In this document: piece by piece, positions 28,368 through 35,857 of the stretch
How positions within the stretch are numbered: position 1 is the stretch's first letter
How the letters are laid out: every line of letters begins with the position of its first letter
Source: Dyella_B sp035503745
GTDB taxonomy: Bacteria > Pseudomonadota > Gammaproteobacteria > Xanthomonadales > Rhodanobacteraceae
Assembly (NCBI RefSeq): GCF_035503745.1
Contig: NZ_DATJTC010000008.1
Coordinates: forward strand, 158,879-222,878
Length of the DNA stretch: 64,000 bases
Direction of reading: 5' to 3'
Program-made: the position numbers and the translations under genes
The notes under the pieces: generated by a model
What the model saw: the letters and a program-made list of their open reading frames with translations, nothing else
What the model was told of the DNA's origin: nothing
Database searches by the model: none

Positions 28368-29711
28368 TTAAGGATTGACATTGCGCACGGCGACGACGGT
28401 GCTGAATTCGCGCCTGAGCATGGGAAGGGGGAAGCCCTGCTGCGGCGGCGTCACGTTTCGATCGGCGGCGATGGGCGATTGCGGCGACTGCGGCCCCTTC
28501 GATGCGTTGTCGGCCGCGTAGGTGTAAGCAAGTTCGTCCGGCGTCAGCGAATACAGCGGGTGCTGGCCGTCCATCAGCAGATTCACTTCGATCAGGCTCA
28601 CCGAACGCCAGAGGCAACCGTGGTCGCCGCCGCCCGGCATCGGCACCGGTACGGCAAGGCAATCGGACGTTGGCGCGTTATCGACTTGCGCGGCGGTGTA
28701 ATAACGCACGCTGCCATCACGCAACCGAACCCCATACCGGAAATCCAGACGCTCGACGCCGCGTGCGATTTCTTCGGCCGATCCGCCGTTCACGGCACCG
28801 TTGCCGCCATTGACGCGCCGGACCAGCCCGCCCGTCGTATGGCCCGAACCGTCGCCGCTATCCACCACTTTCAGGTAATACGTAACGGTCTGTAAATTGC
28901 GGCTCAGATCGAACAGCCTGGGCGCCGCCATACGCTCGTCGAGGACCGGCTGGACGGTGTTGTTTCCAGTCGAGGCCAGCGTTGACGAGCCTTGCCCGGA
29001 TACCGCAAAAACCTGGCCGTTCGAACAATCGGCCAATAACGCAAGCGACCCCTGAAAATCCTTGATTGCCGGCTCGCCGGCGGCTGGTACCAGCCGGATG
29101 CCAAGGCTCCCATCCCCTTGCTTGATCACCTTGCTGCCCGATGCGCCGCTATCGGCCGAAACCGTCCAACCACCGGACGGATTGACGTAGCGCACCGTAA
29201 TCACCGACGCCCCCACCACCCGCTTGCCGACTGCCGTACCCATCGCCGGAATGCTGGTGCCCTTGCTCGGATCCAGCGGCGTACACGCGTTGGTAGTGCA
29301 GTCGTAGCCGCGCATGGCGAGGGACGACGGAAACGTATACGGAGCGGAAGGCACCGCCCCCAGTGGCGTGGTGACATCGGCAAGCGCTTTCGTCAGCGCA
29401 TTCATATCGCTGGCGTACACCGTGGGCGCACGCAGGCCATCCACGCCTGAATCGGCGACGCCGCGCGCATCGCCGCCAGAGTTGTTGCAATACTGGCCGC
29501 CGGCCATGGCCAGGTCGCTGCGGATCTGCGCGATGGCGAAACGCCCCTCTTCCTGCAGCCGTGACAGCTGCGCTTGGGCGGAAAAAAAGCGCGACGCGGA
29601 ATCGAACAGCACCACCACGCCCGCGCTCACCAACAATCCAAGCAGCATCGCGATCATCAATTCGATCAGCGACATCCCGCGCTGCCGTCGCGACGATGGC
29701 GGCGCGCTCAT
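28368..29711 (-). CDS. pilW: Type IV pilus assembly protein PilW
   Basis: A 447-residue minor pilin with the processing site RRQRG|MSLIELMIAMLLG (Glu+5 present) and the following segment EEGRFAIAQIRSDLAMAGGQ that is usual for PilW. The long C-terminal globular part contains Ser/Gly-rich stretches and several cysteines. Its ATG overlaps the pilV stop by 4 nt (ATGA), so the two are translationally coupled. Confidence 0.9.
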   Translation of the reverse strand: MSAPPSSRRQRGMSLIELMIAMLLGLLVSAGVVVLFDSASRFFSAQAQLSRLQEEGRFAIAQIRSDLAMAGGQYCNNSGGDARGVADSGVDGLRAPTVYASDMNALTKALADVTTPLGAVPSAPYTFPSSLAMRGYDCTTNACTPLDPSKGTSIPAMGTAVGKRVVGASVITVRYVNPSGGWTVSADSGASGSKVIKQGDGSLGIRLVPAAGEPAIKDFQGSLALLADCSNGQVFAVSGQGSSTLASTGNNTVQPVLDERMAAPRLFDLSRNLQTVTYYLKVVDSGDGSGHTTGGLVRRVNGGNGAVNGGSAEEIARGVERLDFRYGVRLRDGSVRYYTAAQVDNAPTSDCLAVPVPMPGGGDHGCLWRSVSLIEVNLLMDGQHPLYSLTPDELAYTYAADNASKGPQSPQSPIAADRNVTPPQQGFPLPMLRREFSTVVAVRNVNP

Positions 29712-30217
29712 GGCTGGAACTCCCAGGCCAACGTCTGCATGGCGCGATCGTTTTCATCGGAACCGGCCGCACCCTGGCCTGACTCGGCCCATGTCATGGT
29801 CATCGTGCAACGACCGCCATACGGAGACTGCCCCACTGGAGCGAAGGCGCCGTCCTGCCGGCAGGCGATGGTCGCCCGCGCACCGGCAGGCAACAGGGTC
29901 TGCAACTGACGGCTCCACACGCCTCGATCGTGCATGGCCAGCTGAGCCGGCGTGCAGCCGGATTCGCAATCCTGCGTGCTGCCATTGGGGAAACTGCCGT
30001 TGTAGCCGCCGCTGCGCACACCGGCCGGATTGGCCCGCATGCGATCGGCCATGCCCTGTGCCAGAAAGCTCACCTGCGTGCGCAGGTAGGCCGCATGATT
30101 GGACCGCGCCGACGTCACCAGCAACGCGGCCATCCCAATCAGGCCGACGCTGCACACCAGCACGGCCACCAACACCTCAATCAACGTCACACCGCGCGGG
30201 CGCTGCAGGCACTGCAT
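29708..30217 (-). CDS. pilV: Type IV pilus modification protein PilV
   Basis: A 169-residue minor pilin with the processing site RPRG|VTLIEVLVAVLVCS. The next segment, HAAYLRTQVSFLAQGMADRMRAN, is diagnostic for PilV. ATG 30217 has GGGAAG upstream; an extension to 30328 is rejected because it would place 37 residues before the leader. It is the first gene of the minor-pilin operon here. No fimT/fimU (GspH-like) gene precedes it, since tRNA-Thr follows within 200 bp. Confidence 0.9.
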   Translation of the reverse strand: MQCLQRPRGVTLIEVLVAVLVCSVGLIGMAALLVTSARSNHAAYLRTQVSFLAQGMADRMRANPAGVRSGGYNGSFPNGSTQDCESGCTPAQLAMHDRGVWSRQLQTLLPAGARATIACRQDGAFAPVGQSPYGGRCTMTMTWAESGQGAAGSDENDRAMQTLAWEFQP

Positions 30218-30411
30218 GGACAACTTCCCTGTGAATCCCGCCACTACTTTGACCGACCCGCCACCTGCCCGGTAGGCGCCAACGGCTGTCCGAGAGCACG
30301 GCGAAGTGCCATACGTTGAGTCAGCCAATGCCTCGCCGGCCTATCGGGTTAATCCGACCCACCCAAAGCGGCTTGCAGCCCAACCGGCACCCCCGTAAAC
30401 TAGGCGGCTCC

Positions 30412-30487
30412 GCCGGAATAGCTCAGTTGGTAGAGCGGCGCATTCGTAATGCGTAGGTCGTAGGTTCGATTCCTATTTCCGGCACCA
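30412..30487 (+). tRNA. tRNA-Thr (anticodon CGT)
   Basis: The 76-nt gene has acceptor stem GCCGGAA/TTCCGGC, encoded CCA, and anticodon loop TTCGTAA (CGT, reading ACG). It is the integration site for the elements that follow: its 3' end is partly repeated at 33313-33337. Confidence 0.95.
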
Positions 30488-30490
30488 TTT
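30465..30490 (+). repeat. Left attachment repeat in tRNA-Thr 3' end
   Basis: TTCGATTCCTATTTCCGG followed by CACCATTT. It matches 33313-33337 except for one T/C change and one missing G. Confidence 0.75.
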
Positions 30491-30530
30491 ATAAGTTTCA
30501 GGTCGTCCCACGACAAACCATGAAACCACC

Positions 30531-30557
30531 AAAACCCGCAGAAATGCGGGTTTTTTT
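30531..30557 (+). terminator. Rho-independent terminator after tRNA-Thr
   Basis: AAAACCCGCA, loop GAAA, TGCGGGTTTTTTT. It ends the tRNA-Thr transcript before the integrase leader. Confidence 0.85.
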
Positions 30558-30601
30558 GTACCTATACGTCTCAAGGCATCCCATTGCAGCTCGTGCGATG
30601 C

Positions 30602-30640
30602 GGGGGTATGTTCGGGGGTATAAAGACCCCGTGGGGGTAT
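30602..30640 (+). repeat. Three GGGGGTAT direct repeats before the integrase
   Basis: Exact GGGGGTAT copies at 30602-30609, 30614-30621 and 30633-30640. Two more copies lie at the other end of the element (33238 and 33250). The placement next to both attachment sites suits integrase arm-type binding sites. Confidence 0.6.
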
Positions 30641-30657
30641 CTGGCTGGGAATTCGTC

Positions 30658-31818
30658 ATGGCAAGTGACACCGGCAAACTGACCGTATTGGCAATCAAGG
30701 CCGCTAAACCCGGTAAGCATTTCGATGGGGGCGGCTTGTACCTGCACGTACAGGAAGGTGGTCGCTATTGGCGCATGAAGTATCGCCACAGCGGCAAGGA
30801 GAAGCTGCTGGCGCTCGGCGTCTACCCCGAGGTAAGCCTGAGTGAGGCTCGCCAGCGCTGGGACGCTGCTCGCGCCCTACTTCGTGATGGCGATGACCCG
30901 GGCGCAATGAAACGTGTGCGCAAGGTGGCCGACAGGGTTGCGGCCACAAACACTTTTAACGCCATTGCCACAGAATGGCTGAAGCGGCAAAAACCTCGGA
31001 TGGCCGAAGCCACATATGCGAAAGCCAAGTGGACGCTAGACGACTTGGTATCACCATGGATAGGTAATCGTCCCATTGCCGAAATCGACGCACCAGAAAT
31101 GCTGCGCGTACTTCGCCGGATAGAAGAACGAGGAGCGCACGAAACTGCACACCGTACCAAGCAGCGTTGCAGCCAAATCTTCCGCTACGCCATCTCCACC
31201 GGACGCGCAAAGCACGATCCAACGGGCGATCTGCGCGGGGCATTAGCGCCCGTAGTTACGAAGTCACGTGCAGCAATCACTGATCCACAAGCAGTAGGTG
31301 AACTACTACGCGCCATTGATGGTTATGGCGGCGGGTTGGTTGCACGCTCCGCTTTGAAACTTGCACCATTGGTGTTCGTGCGACCGGGCGAGCTTCGCCA
31401 TGCCGAGTGGGACGAATTTGACTTAGATAATTCGGTATGGCGTATCCCTGCCGGGAAGATGAAGATGCGCGAGGAACATATCGTTCCCCTGCCACTACAA
31501 GCTATAGCGGTGCTTCGTGAACTGCACCCATTAACCGGACGTAGTCGCTACGTATTCCCTGGAGAACGCAGCGCGAGTCGCCCCATGTCAGAGAACACCG
31601 TAAATGCCGCCTTGCGGCGCATGGGCTTCGATAAGGATACGATGACCGGCCATGGATTCCGCGCGATGGCATCCACGCGTTTGAACGAGATGGGATGGAA
31701 ACCGGATGTTATCGAACGCCAGCTAGCGCACGCAGAGCGCAACAAGGTGCGTGCCGCCTACAATCGCGCACAGTATCTAGATGAACGCAAGAGGATGATG
31801 CAGATACAAGCACCTTGA
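30658..31818 (+). CDS. P4-type tyrosine integrase
   Basis: A 386-residue integrase of the P4/CP4 type. The N-terminal DUF4102-like domain (LAIKAAKPGKHFDGGGLYLHV) is followed by the core-binding domain and the catalytic domain, with the Arg in FVRPGELRHAEW, HGFRAM (His-x-x-Arg), LAHAERNKVRAAYN and the catalytic Tyr in RAQYLDERKRMM. Start ATG 30658 is chosen because the family begins close to KLTVLAIKAAKPG; the longer frame to 30520 runs through the terminator and repeats. It should integrate the element into tRNA-Thr. Confidence 0.93.
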   Translation: MASDTGKLTVLAIKAAKPGKHFDGGGLYLHVQEGGRYWRMKYRHSGKEKLLALGVYPEVSLSEARQRWDAARALLRDGDDPGAMKRVRKVADRVAATNTFNAIATEWLKRQKPRMAEATYAKAKWTLDDLVSPWIGNRPIAEIDAPEMLRVLRRIEERGAHETAHRTKQRCSQIFRYAISTGRAKHDPTGDLRGALAPVVTKSRAAITDPQAVGELLRAIDGYGGGLVARSALKLAPLVFVRPGELRHAEWDEFDLDNSVWRIPAGKMKMREEHIVPLPLQAIAVLRELHPLTGRSRYVFPGERSASRPMSENTVNAALRRMGFDKDTMTGHGFRAMASTRLNEMGWKPDVIERQLAHAERNKVRAAYNRAQYLDERKRMMQIQAP

Positions 31819-31840
31819 TGGGCTACAGCTATGGGACTGG

Positions 31841-32044
31841 ATGCACGCCTGCGGCAGCAACATGGAACAGTTCGGGCGAGCCGTAGAAGCCGGGGTTCGT
31901 GCAGCCCAGCAGGCGACTACTGAGGCCAGCCCTGCCGGATCGAGCAAGGCTGCTAAGAAGGCCAACAAAGATACACCGCGTGCAAGCAAGGCAGCGCCTG
32001 CGACCACCAAGCGCAAGGCCGCCCGTGCGCGGCGGCACAGTTAG
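31841..32044 (+). CDS. Lys/Ala-rich small protein or phasin-like C-terminal fragment
   Basis: A 67-residue reading frame just after the integrase. The first part (NMEQFGRAVEAGVRAAQQA) is an amphipathic helix like those of phasins, and the second part (SKAAKKANKDTPRASKAAP followed by a KRKAARARRHS tail) is a histone-H1-like basic tail. The frame continues upstream without a start as LDGLQLWDW, so it may be the 3' remnant of a longer granule-associated protein gene. There is no good ribosome binding site. Confidence 0.3.
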   Translation: MHACGSNMEQFGRAVEAGVRAAQQATTEASPAGSSKAAKKANKDTPRASKAAPATTKRKAARARRHS

Positions 32045-32207
32045 GGCCAATGACAGCAGACATCACGACAATATTTACCAGTCCTCAATGACGCACACCA
32101 GTTAGATGCGTAGAATCCGGGAAGCGGTGGTGACGAGCAGCTTCTAAACACTCAGGTGAGCATATGAACTTCGACTGGATCCTCATCTTGTATCGCAAGG
32201 ATGCCAA

Positions 32208-32621
32208 ATGACCCAACAAGAAGTCCCTGATGACAGCGGAGCGACAACTTCTGGCGTTGAAGCTACTCCAAAAAGCGCTTTGGCCGGCATCGATCTCAAA
32301 GTAACTCCGAATGAACTGAAGCAACCAGGGGTCCAAAAGCTTCTTATCGACCGGCTATATAAGGCTGAGACTGAGCTTGAGTCGATGAAGAAATTTCGTG
32401 AAAAATATCACGATACTCGTGAGCAGCTAATCGCTGCCGAATCAGCTCAAAAACGCTATAGCTCGCTCGACTCTATGCAGTCTTCACTCTTAGGTGTTGG
32501 CTGTCTTGTCCTTGGGTTCCTACCATATGCATGGGAGCATTGGGCAGAATTCATATTGATAGCCATCGCCGGATTTTCTCTACTTGGTGCGTGCCTCCTG
32601 TCGAAGCGGAGTAACAAATGA
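32208..32621 (+). CDS. Coiled-coil protein with C-terminal membrane hairpin
   Basis: A 137-residue protein with AAGGATG upstream of ATG 32208. Residues 1-30 are low-complexity and polar. Residues 40-85 form a charged, likely coiled-coil region (LIDRLYKAETELESMKKF and REQLIAAESAQ). Two closely spaced hydrophobic helices (about 94-110 and 113-131) end in LSKRSNK. Its stop overlaps the next start by 4 nt. I know no function. It resembles a membrane-anchored partner in a two-gene accessory system. Confidence 0.65.
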   Translation: MTQQEVPDDSGATTSGVEATPKSALAGIDLKVTPNELKQPGVQKLLIDRLYKAETELESMKKFREKYHDTREQLIAAESAQKRYSSLDSMQSSLLGVGCLVLGFLPYAWEHWAEFILIAIAGFSLLGACLLSKRSNK

Positions 32622-33001
32622 AGCTTTCTATCAAATCCTTCGCTGACGTGGGAGTTTTGGAAAAAGAGCGACTTGTGCTTCGTGTGTTAGAGGATGTCGA
32701 CATCGGTGACTATTTAGTACTCCGCAGCAAGAAGTCGAAGAAGACTGGCTACCCCATTTCTGGAAGTAGTGATGCCTACTGGTTTCCAGATGAAGAAGTA
32801 AAAGCCGGAGACCTTGTAGTTATCTACACTCGGGAAGGAAAAGCTTCAAAAAAAGAGATATCAGATGGGCGGACAGCACACTTCTACTACTGGAAAAAAG
32901 AGCAGGCATTCTGGGGTGATGATGGGAATAAGGCCGTCCTCATCGAAACAGGTTCTTGGCGAAGCAAGGCACCAAGTGAAAGCGACCCATCTGATGAGTA
33001 A
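32618..33001 (+). CDS. Small beta-rich soluble protein, coupled to 32208 gene
   Basis: A 127-residue protein starting at the overlapping ATGA. The pattern DIGDYLVLRSKKSKKTG, SDAYWFPDEEVKAGDLVVIY, HFYYWKKEQAFWGDDG and KAVLIETGSW suggests a compact beta-sandwich with alternating aromatic residues, reminiscent of lamin-tail-like domains, but I cannot confirm this. It has no signal peptide or catalytic motif. Translational coupling to the membrane protein implies they work together. Confidence 0.6.
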   Translation: MKLSIKSFADVGVLEKERLVLRVLEDVDIGDYLVLRSKKSKKTGYPISGSSDAYWFPDEEVKAGDLVVIYTREGKASKKEISDGRTAHFYYWKKEQAFWGDDGNKAVLIETGSWRSKAPSESDPSDE

Positions 33002-33041
33002 CCCCCAAAAACTATGGTCCATACTCATCAAGAGTGACCAT

Positions 33042-33115
33042 TGTCATCAGGGTCGCTGATGACAGCCAAATCTAGACAGGTCACGGTTTGGGAAGGTTGT
33101 CATCACTGTCATCAG
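33042..33115. repeat. Iterated TGTCATCA motifs
   Basis: TGTCATCAG at 33042-33050 and its inverse CTGATGACA at 33056-33064 form a dyad. TGTCATCA recurs at 33098-33105 and TGTCATCAG at 33107-33115, with partial copies near 33161 and 33208-33220. The cluster fills the 300-bp gene-free stretch before the right attachment repeat and looks like a set of protein-binding sites. Confidence 0.6.
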
Positions 33116-33237
33116 TCTTTTTCTAATTGACTAGGAAAAAGAAGATAGAAACCACCCACCCGTCATCCTGCACGCGACGCACGCCCAGCAGTTTTCGTTT
33201 TTTGCCGATGACATGATGACGCAAGCAGTCTATTGAA

Positions 33238-33257
33238 GGGGGTATTTATGGGGGTAT
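33238..33257 (+). repeat. Two GGGGGTAT repeats near right end of the element
   Basis: Exact copies at 33238-33245 and 33250-33257, the same octamer as in the integrase leader at 30602-30640. Confidence 0.6.
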
Positions 33258-33312
33258 CAAGCAAACTTTAATCTATAAAAATGCAATATTTCCAATAACT
33301 TATATATCTATT

Positions 33313-33337
33313 TTCGACTCCTATTTCCGCACCATTT
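33313..33337 (+). repeat. Right attachment repeat (degenerate tRNA-Thr end)
   Basis: TTCGACTCCTATTTCCG followed by CACCATTT matches the tRNA-Thr 3' end with one substitution and one deletion. It marks the boundary between the first element and the integrase relic behind it. Confidence 0.7.
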
Positions 33338-33361
33338 TTTAGTCCAAGACAGTCCAACGAA

Positions 33362-33403
33362 GGCCGGAATCCCTAGCAGCAGCAAAGGTTCCGGCTTTTT
33401 TGT
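33362..33403 (+). terminator. Rho-independent terminator after the duplicated tRNA end
   Basis: GCCGGAA (33363-33369) pairs with TTCCGGC (33389-33395), followed by TTTTTTG. It sits at the same position relative to the tRNA-end repeat as the terminator at 30531, as expected for a second tandem element. Confidence 0.7.
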
Positions 33404-33507
33404 GTCCAATGATGTCCGGAGGCATCCATTGCAATTCAGCCGTTAACGGGGGCATTCCTGGGGGCATATAGTCCATCGTAAATTTCGATGCCCCCAAAGG
33501 GGCGACC

Positions 33508-34105
33508 ATGCGCCTGAGCGATATTTCGATCAAAAAGGCCAAGCCCGCTGACAAGTCATATCGCTTGTATGACGAGAAAGGGATGTACCTGGAAGTCGCT
33601 CCTTCAAGGTGGCAAGCTGTTTCGGCTCAAGTATCGGTTTGAAGGCAAGGAAAAAGGCTAGCACTGGGCTCCTACCCAGATTCAAGCCTAGCCAAGGCCT
33701 GCGAAGGGCGTGATAAGGCCCGGGAGCTACTTGCGACAGGCGTTGATCCCGGTATGCAACGCAAAGTTGCGAAGGCCGCCGGGGAAGAGCTCGCAGCTAA
33801 CAGTTTTGCTGTGATCGCGGAAGGATGGCTAGCCAAACAGACAGCACGTATGGCGCCCGCCACAATGGAAAAAGCACGATGGACACTGCATGACCTGGTT
33901 AACCCTTGGATCGGTAACCGACCAATCAGCGGAATCGATGCTCCAGAAATGCTGAAATTGCTGCGCCGTATCGAAGATCGCGGTGCCCATGAGACCGTTC
34001 ATCGCACTAAGCAGCGCTGCGGACAAATCTTCCGTTATGCGATTGCCACTGGTCGTGCAAAACATGATCCCACCGCAGATCTACGTGGCGCGCTAACTCC
34101 GGCAT
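33508..34105 (+). pseudogene. Relic of a second P4-type integrase
   Basis: The sequence encodes MRLSDISIKKAKPADKSYRLY, then shifts frame by +1 near 33607 and back by -1 near 33656. It then follows the intact integrase at 30658 closely (compare WIGNRPISGIDAPEMLKLLRRIE and HRTKQRCGQIFRYAI). Similarity stops near 34100 after DLRGALTP, so the whole catalytic domain with the Tyr nucleophile is missing. GGGGGCAT motifs in its leader parallel the GGGGGTAT sites of the first element. It cannot be active. Confidence 0.88.
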
Positions 34106-34474
34106 GGCCATGGGTATGTATGGAGCATGCGGATATGCGTAACACCGGTATCCTCGTCACCATTACTGCAGCGAACGATCCCACCATCTGTTCATTAAAT
34201 CCTCGTCAAGCGAAAGCGCTATCTTCTATACGTTTTATTTGCGCGAGCGATGTTGAAGGATGTTAGGTTTCCCTGGCCTTACTTTGTAAGGCCGTACAGA
34301 GACAGGGGTTCCCGGATATTACTTAAGTGACGAGCCAACCTTGTTGGCTCGCAGGATGTTTTCTGGTTGGAACATCGGTAATAACCGGTAGATCTATTCT
34401 TCTTGTATTTGTCGGGCTTACAAACTCGCCCGGACTGTTATGTCCGTCTCGCTCGTCATTGAATTGGGGGATTT
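34106..34474. other. Gene-free stretch after the integrase relic
   Basis: Unrelated AT-richer sequence follows the truncation point of the integrase relic. It includes a hairpin CGAGCCAA/TTGGCTCG at 34331-34351 without a T-run. No reading frame is convincing. The last bases hold the ribosome binding site (GGGGGATTT) of the next gene. Confidence 0.5.
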
Positions 34475-34981
34475 ATGACTAAGCAAGTGATAAGCACTAC
34501 TTCGTTCGCGCTGGCAGTGGCGGCCAGCCTATTTATGCCGCTAGCGGGTGCGGTGGACTACCCAAATAACGTACCGACTAAGACGGTAGGTCAGATCAAC
34601 GTTGAGGAGTCGTTCAAGGTTCTCCTTTCACCTCATCAACGTGTCGAGGTCAGAGGATCGTTCACGGGAAGCGCAACAGGTTGTGTCATTTATGTTCATG
34701 ACATTACGCAGAACACCCCGGTCAACACAATAGTTCACCATCTGAATGCGAATCCTGAGCAAGTGAACCAGCAACTTTCAGCTGGAGAAGGCCCGGCAAC
34801 CTACCTCATCTCTGCTTTTCAGTTTATCGGCGGTCCACCTCACGTTCCCGGGCCGCCAGGCTATAGTCAAGTCGGTCTGAGCAATGGGTCTACATCGCCG
34901 ATTCCTGGTCGAGCAGTTTTTACCTGCAACGGATCGACACACGGCTCGACTGGAGTTGATTTGCAGATCGCTCCGGGATAA
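34475..34981 (+). CDS. Secreted protein of unknown function
   Basis: A 168-residue protein with a strong GGGGGA ribosome binding site and a clean signal peptide (MTKQVISTTSFALAVAASLF, cleavage after PLAGA). The mature part of about 142 residues has two cysteines (TGCVIYVH and FTCNGS) that could form a disulfide, and a Pro/Gly loop GGPPHVPGPPGYSQVG. The strand pattern suggests a small beta-sandwich. I recognise no family. It lies alone in the tRNA-Thr accessory zone, followed by a strong hairpin. Confidence 0.65.
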   Translation: MTKQVISTTSFALAVAASLFMPLAGAVDYPNNVPTKTVGQINVEESFKVLLSPHQRVEVRGSFTGSATGCVIYVHDITQNTPVNTIVHHLNANPEQVNQQLSAGEGPATYLISAFQFIGGPPHVPGPPGYSQVGLSNGSTSPIPGRAVFTCNGSTHGSTGVDLQIAPG

Positions 34982-35060
34982 TTGCCTCTGCACCAGGTCA
35001 ACTGCATTCGGTTGGTAACGATCTTGCGCGATCGTTATTACGAAAAAAGAAAACCTTTTC

Positions 35061-35098
35061 CATGCAGGGCGAGGCGAAAAAGCGCCTCGCCCTGCATG
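35061..35098. terminator. 16-bp perfect hairpin, probable terminator
   Basis: CATGCAGGGCGAGGCG and its exact reverse complement flank AAAAAG. On the minus strand it is followed by GGAAAAGGTTTTCTTTTTT, so it suits termination of leftward transcription. It may also end the secreted-protein transcript. Confidence 0.65.
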
Positions 35099-35213
35099 CC
35101 ATCGTCTCCATCTCGCGGAATTCAAACCAGTCCGCACAGCCCGGCGCCATACACCACTTCACGTCTCCTCGCGGCCTCATCCCTCCTCCAGATGGGGATG
35201 AAGGATGAGCCTT

Positions 35214-35432
35214 TCACTGACCCAGCGCTTTGCAAGTCGCAGCCCAATCCTGCATCTGCTCGACATTCACCGAAGAATCAATACCTTTGGCCTGAGCATC
35301 CTTAACGAAGGCGTCGTCGAGCTTCTGGATGCTAGATACACCGCTCCGTGTCATCGAGCGTGCGGGTCTGGGGTCGCCCTGGTGGTCTGGCGCATAAGCG
35401 CTCCGAGCGCGAGGCTCGGGCCTGCGTTCCAT
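35214..35432 (-). CDS. Hypothetical short protein or 3' gene remnant
   Basis: A reading frame from MERRPEPRARS to the stop at 35214. Only the C-terminal 40 residues (SSIQKLDDAFVKDAQAKGI and MQDWAATCKALGQ) look like an ordinary helical protein; the N-terminal part is Arg/Pro-rich. A 3' fragment of a deleted gene is the likeliest explanation. Confidence 0.25.
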   Translation of the reverse strand: MERRPEPRARSAYAPDHQGDPRPARSMTRSGVSSIQKLDDAFVKDAQAKGIDSSVNVEQMQDWAATCKALGQ

Positions 35433-35452
35433 CGAGTTACATCCTATTAACA

Positions 35453-35469
35453 AACTATACGGTATAGTT
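35453..35469. promoter_or_regulatory. Palindromic operator-like site
   Basis: AACTATAC-G-GTATAGTT is a perfect 8+8 dyad of the kind bound by TetR-type repressors, overlapping -10-like TATA sequences. The following ATG at 35474 opens a reading frame of only nine codons, so the regulated gene seems to have been lost. Confidence 0.4.
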
Positions 35470-35548
35470 ATTGCATGTCGAGAGACACCAATCCCATCGC
35501 TTAGCCAGGCCTCCCCTCCCGGCGACGCATTGCAAAGACGGATGATCC

Positions 35549-35580
35549 AAAAGCCCGCGAGCCCCCTCGCGGGCTTTTTT
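35549..35580 (+). terminator. Rho-independent terminator
   Basis: AAAAGCCCGCGAG (35549-35561) pairs with CTCGCGGGCTTTT (35566-35578) around CCCC, and the T-run continues. It is a strong terminator with no intact gene upstream, supporting gene loss in this stretch. The next 270 bp hold nothing I can identify. Confidence 0.85.
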
Positions 35581-35857
35581 ATCGGCGAAGGCCCAGGCTG
35601 GGGGGCGCGAGATGCTCATTCTGAGCATGACCAAGCAACCGCAATCCGGGGATCTTTTTTGGGGTACACGCTAAATGAACACTGATATATTTATAAATAT
35701 ATCAACAATTTAGGCAATCTTTGTGATTGCTGTTTCCACGCCAGTTCCAACAATTAACCCGGCGCATTACACCTAAGCCGTGCGACGCGCTGTTTTGCTT
35801 TGAATGATGTGATGTGAACCAGCTGCGGTGGCGAATTTGCGGCGCCCCGCCAGGGGA

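Larger units (their letters stand above)
30465..33337. mobile_element. Small P4-type integrative element in tRNA-Thr
   Basis: A 2.9-kb segment lies between the tRNA-Thr 3' end and a degenerate copy of it. It holds a P4-type integrase directly after the tRNA, a Lys/Ala-rich reading frame and a two-gene cargo. GGGGGTAT repeats lie at both ends. A second integrase relic follows immediately, suggesting tandem insertion at the same tRNA. The right repeat has one substitution and one deletion, so precise excision may be impaired. Confidence 0.7.

Noticed and set aside
11711..35806. The 16-mer GCGCTGTTTTGCTTTG shared by about 11713 and 35790 as a possible further attachment site
   Set aside because: At 11713 it is the right arm of the tRNA-Ala terminator; at 35790 there is no tRNA fragment, matching hairpin or integrase, so coincidence or an old terminator remnant is more likely.
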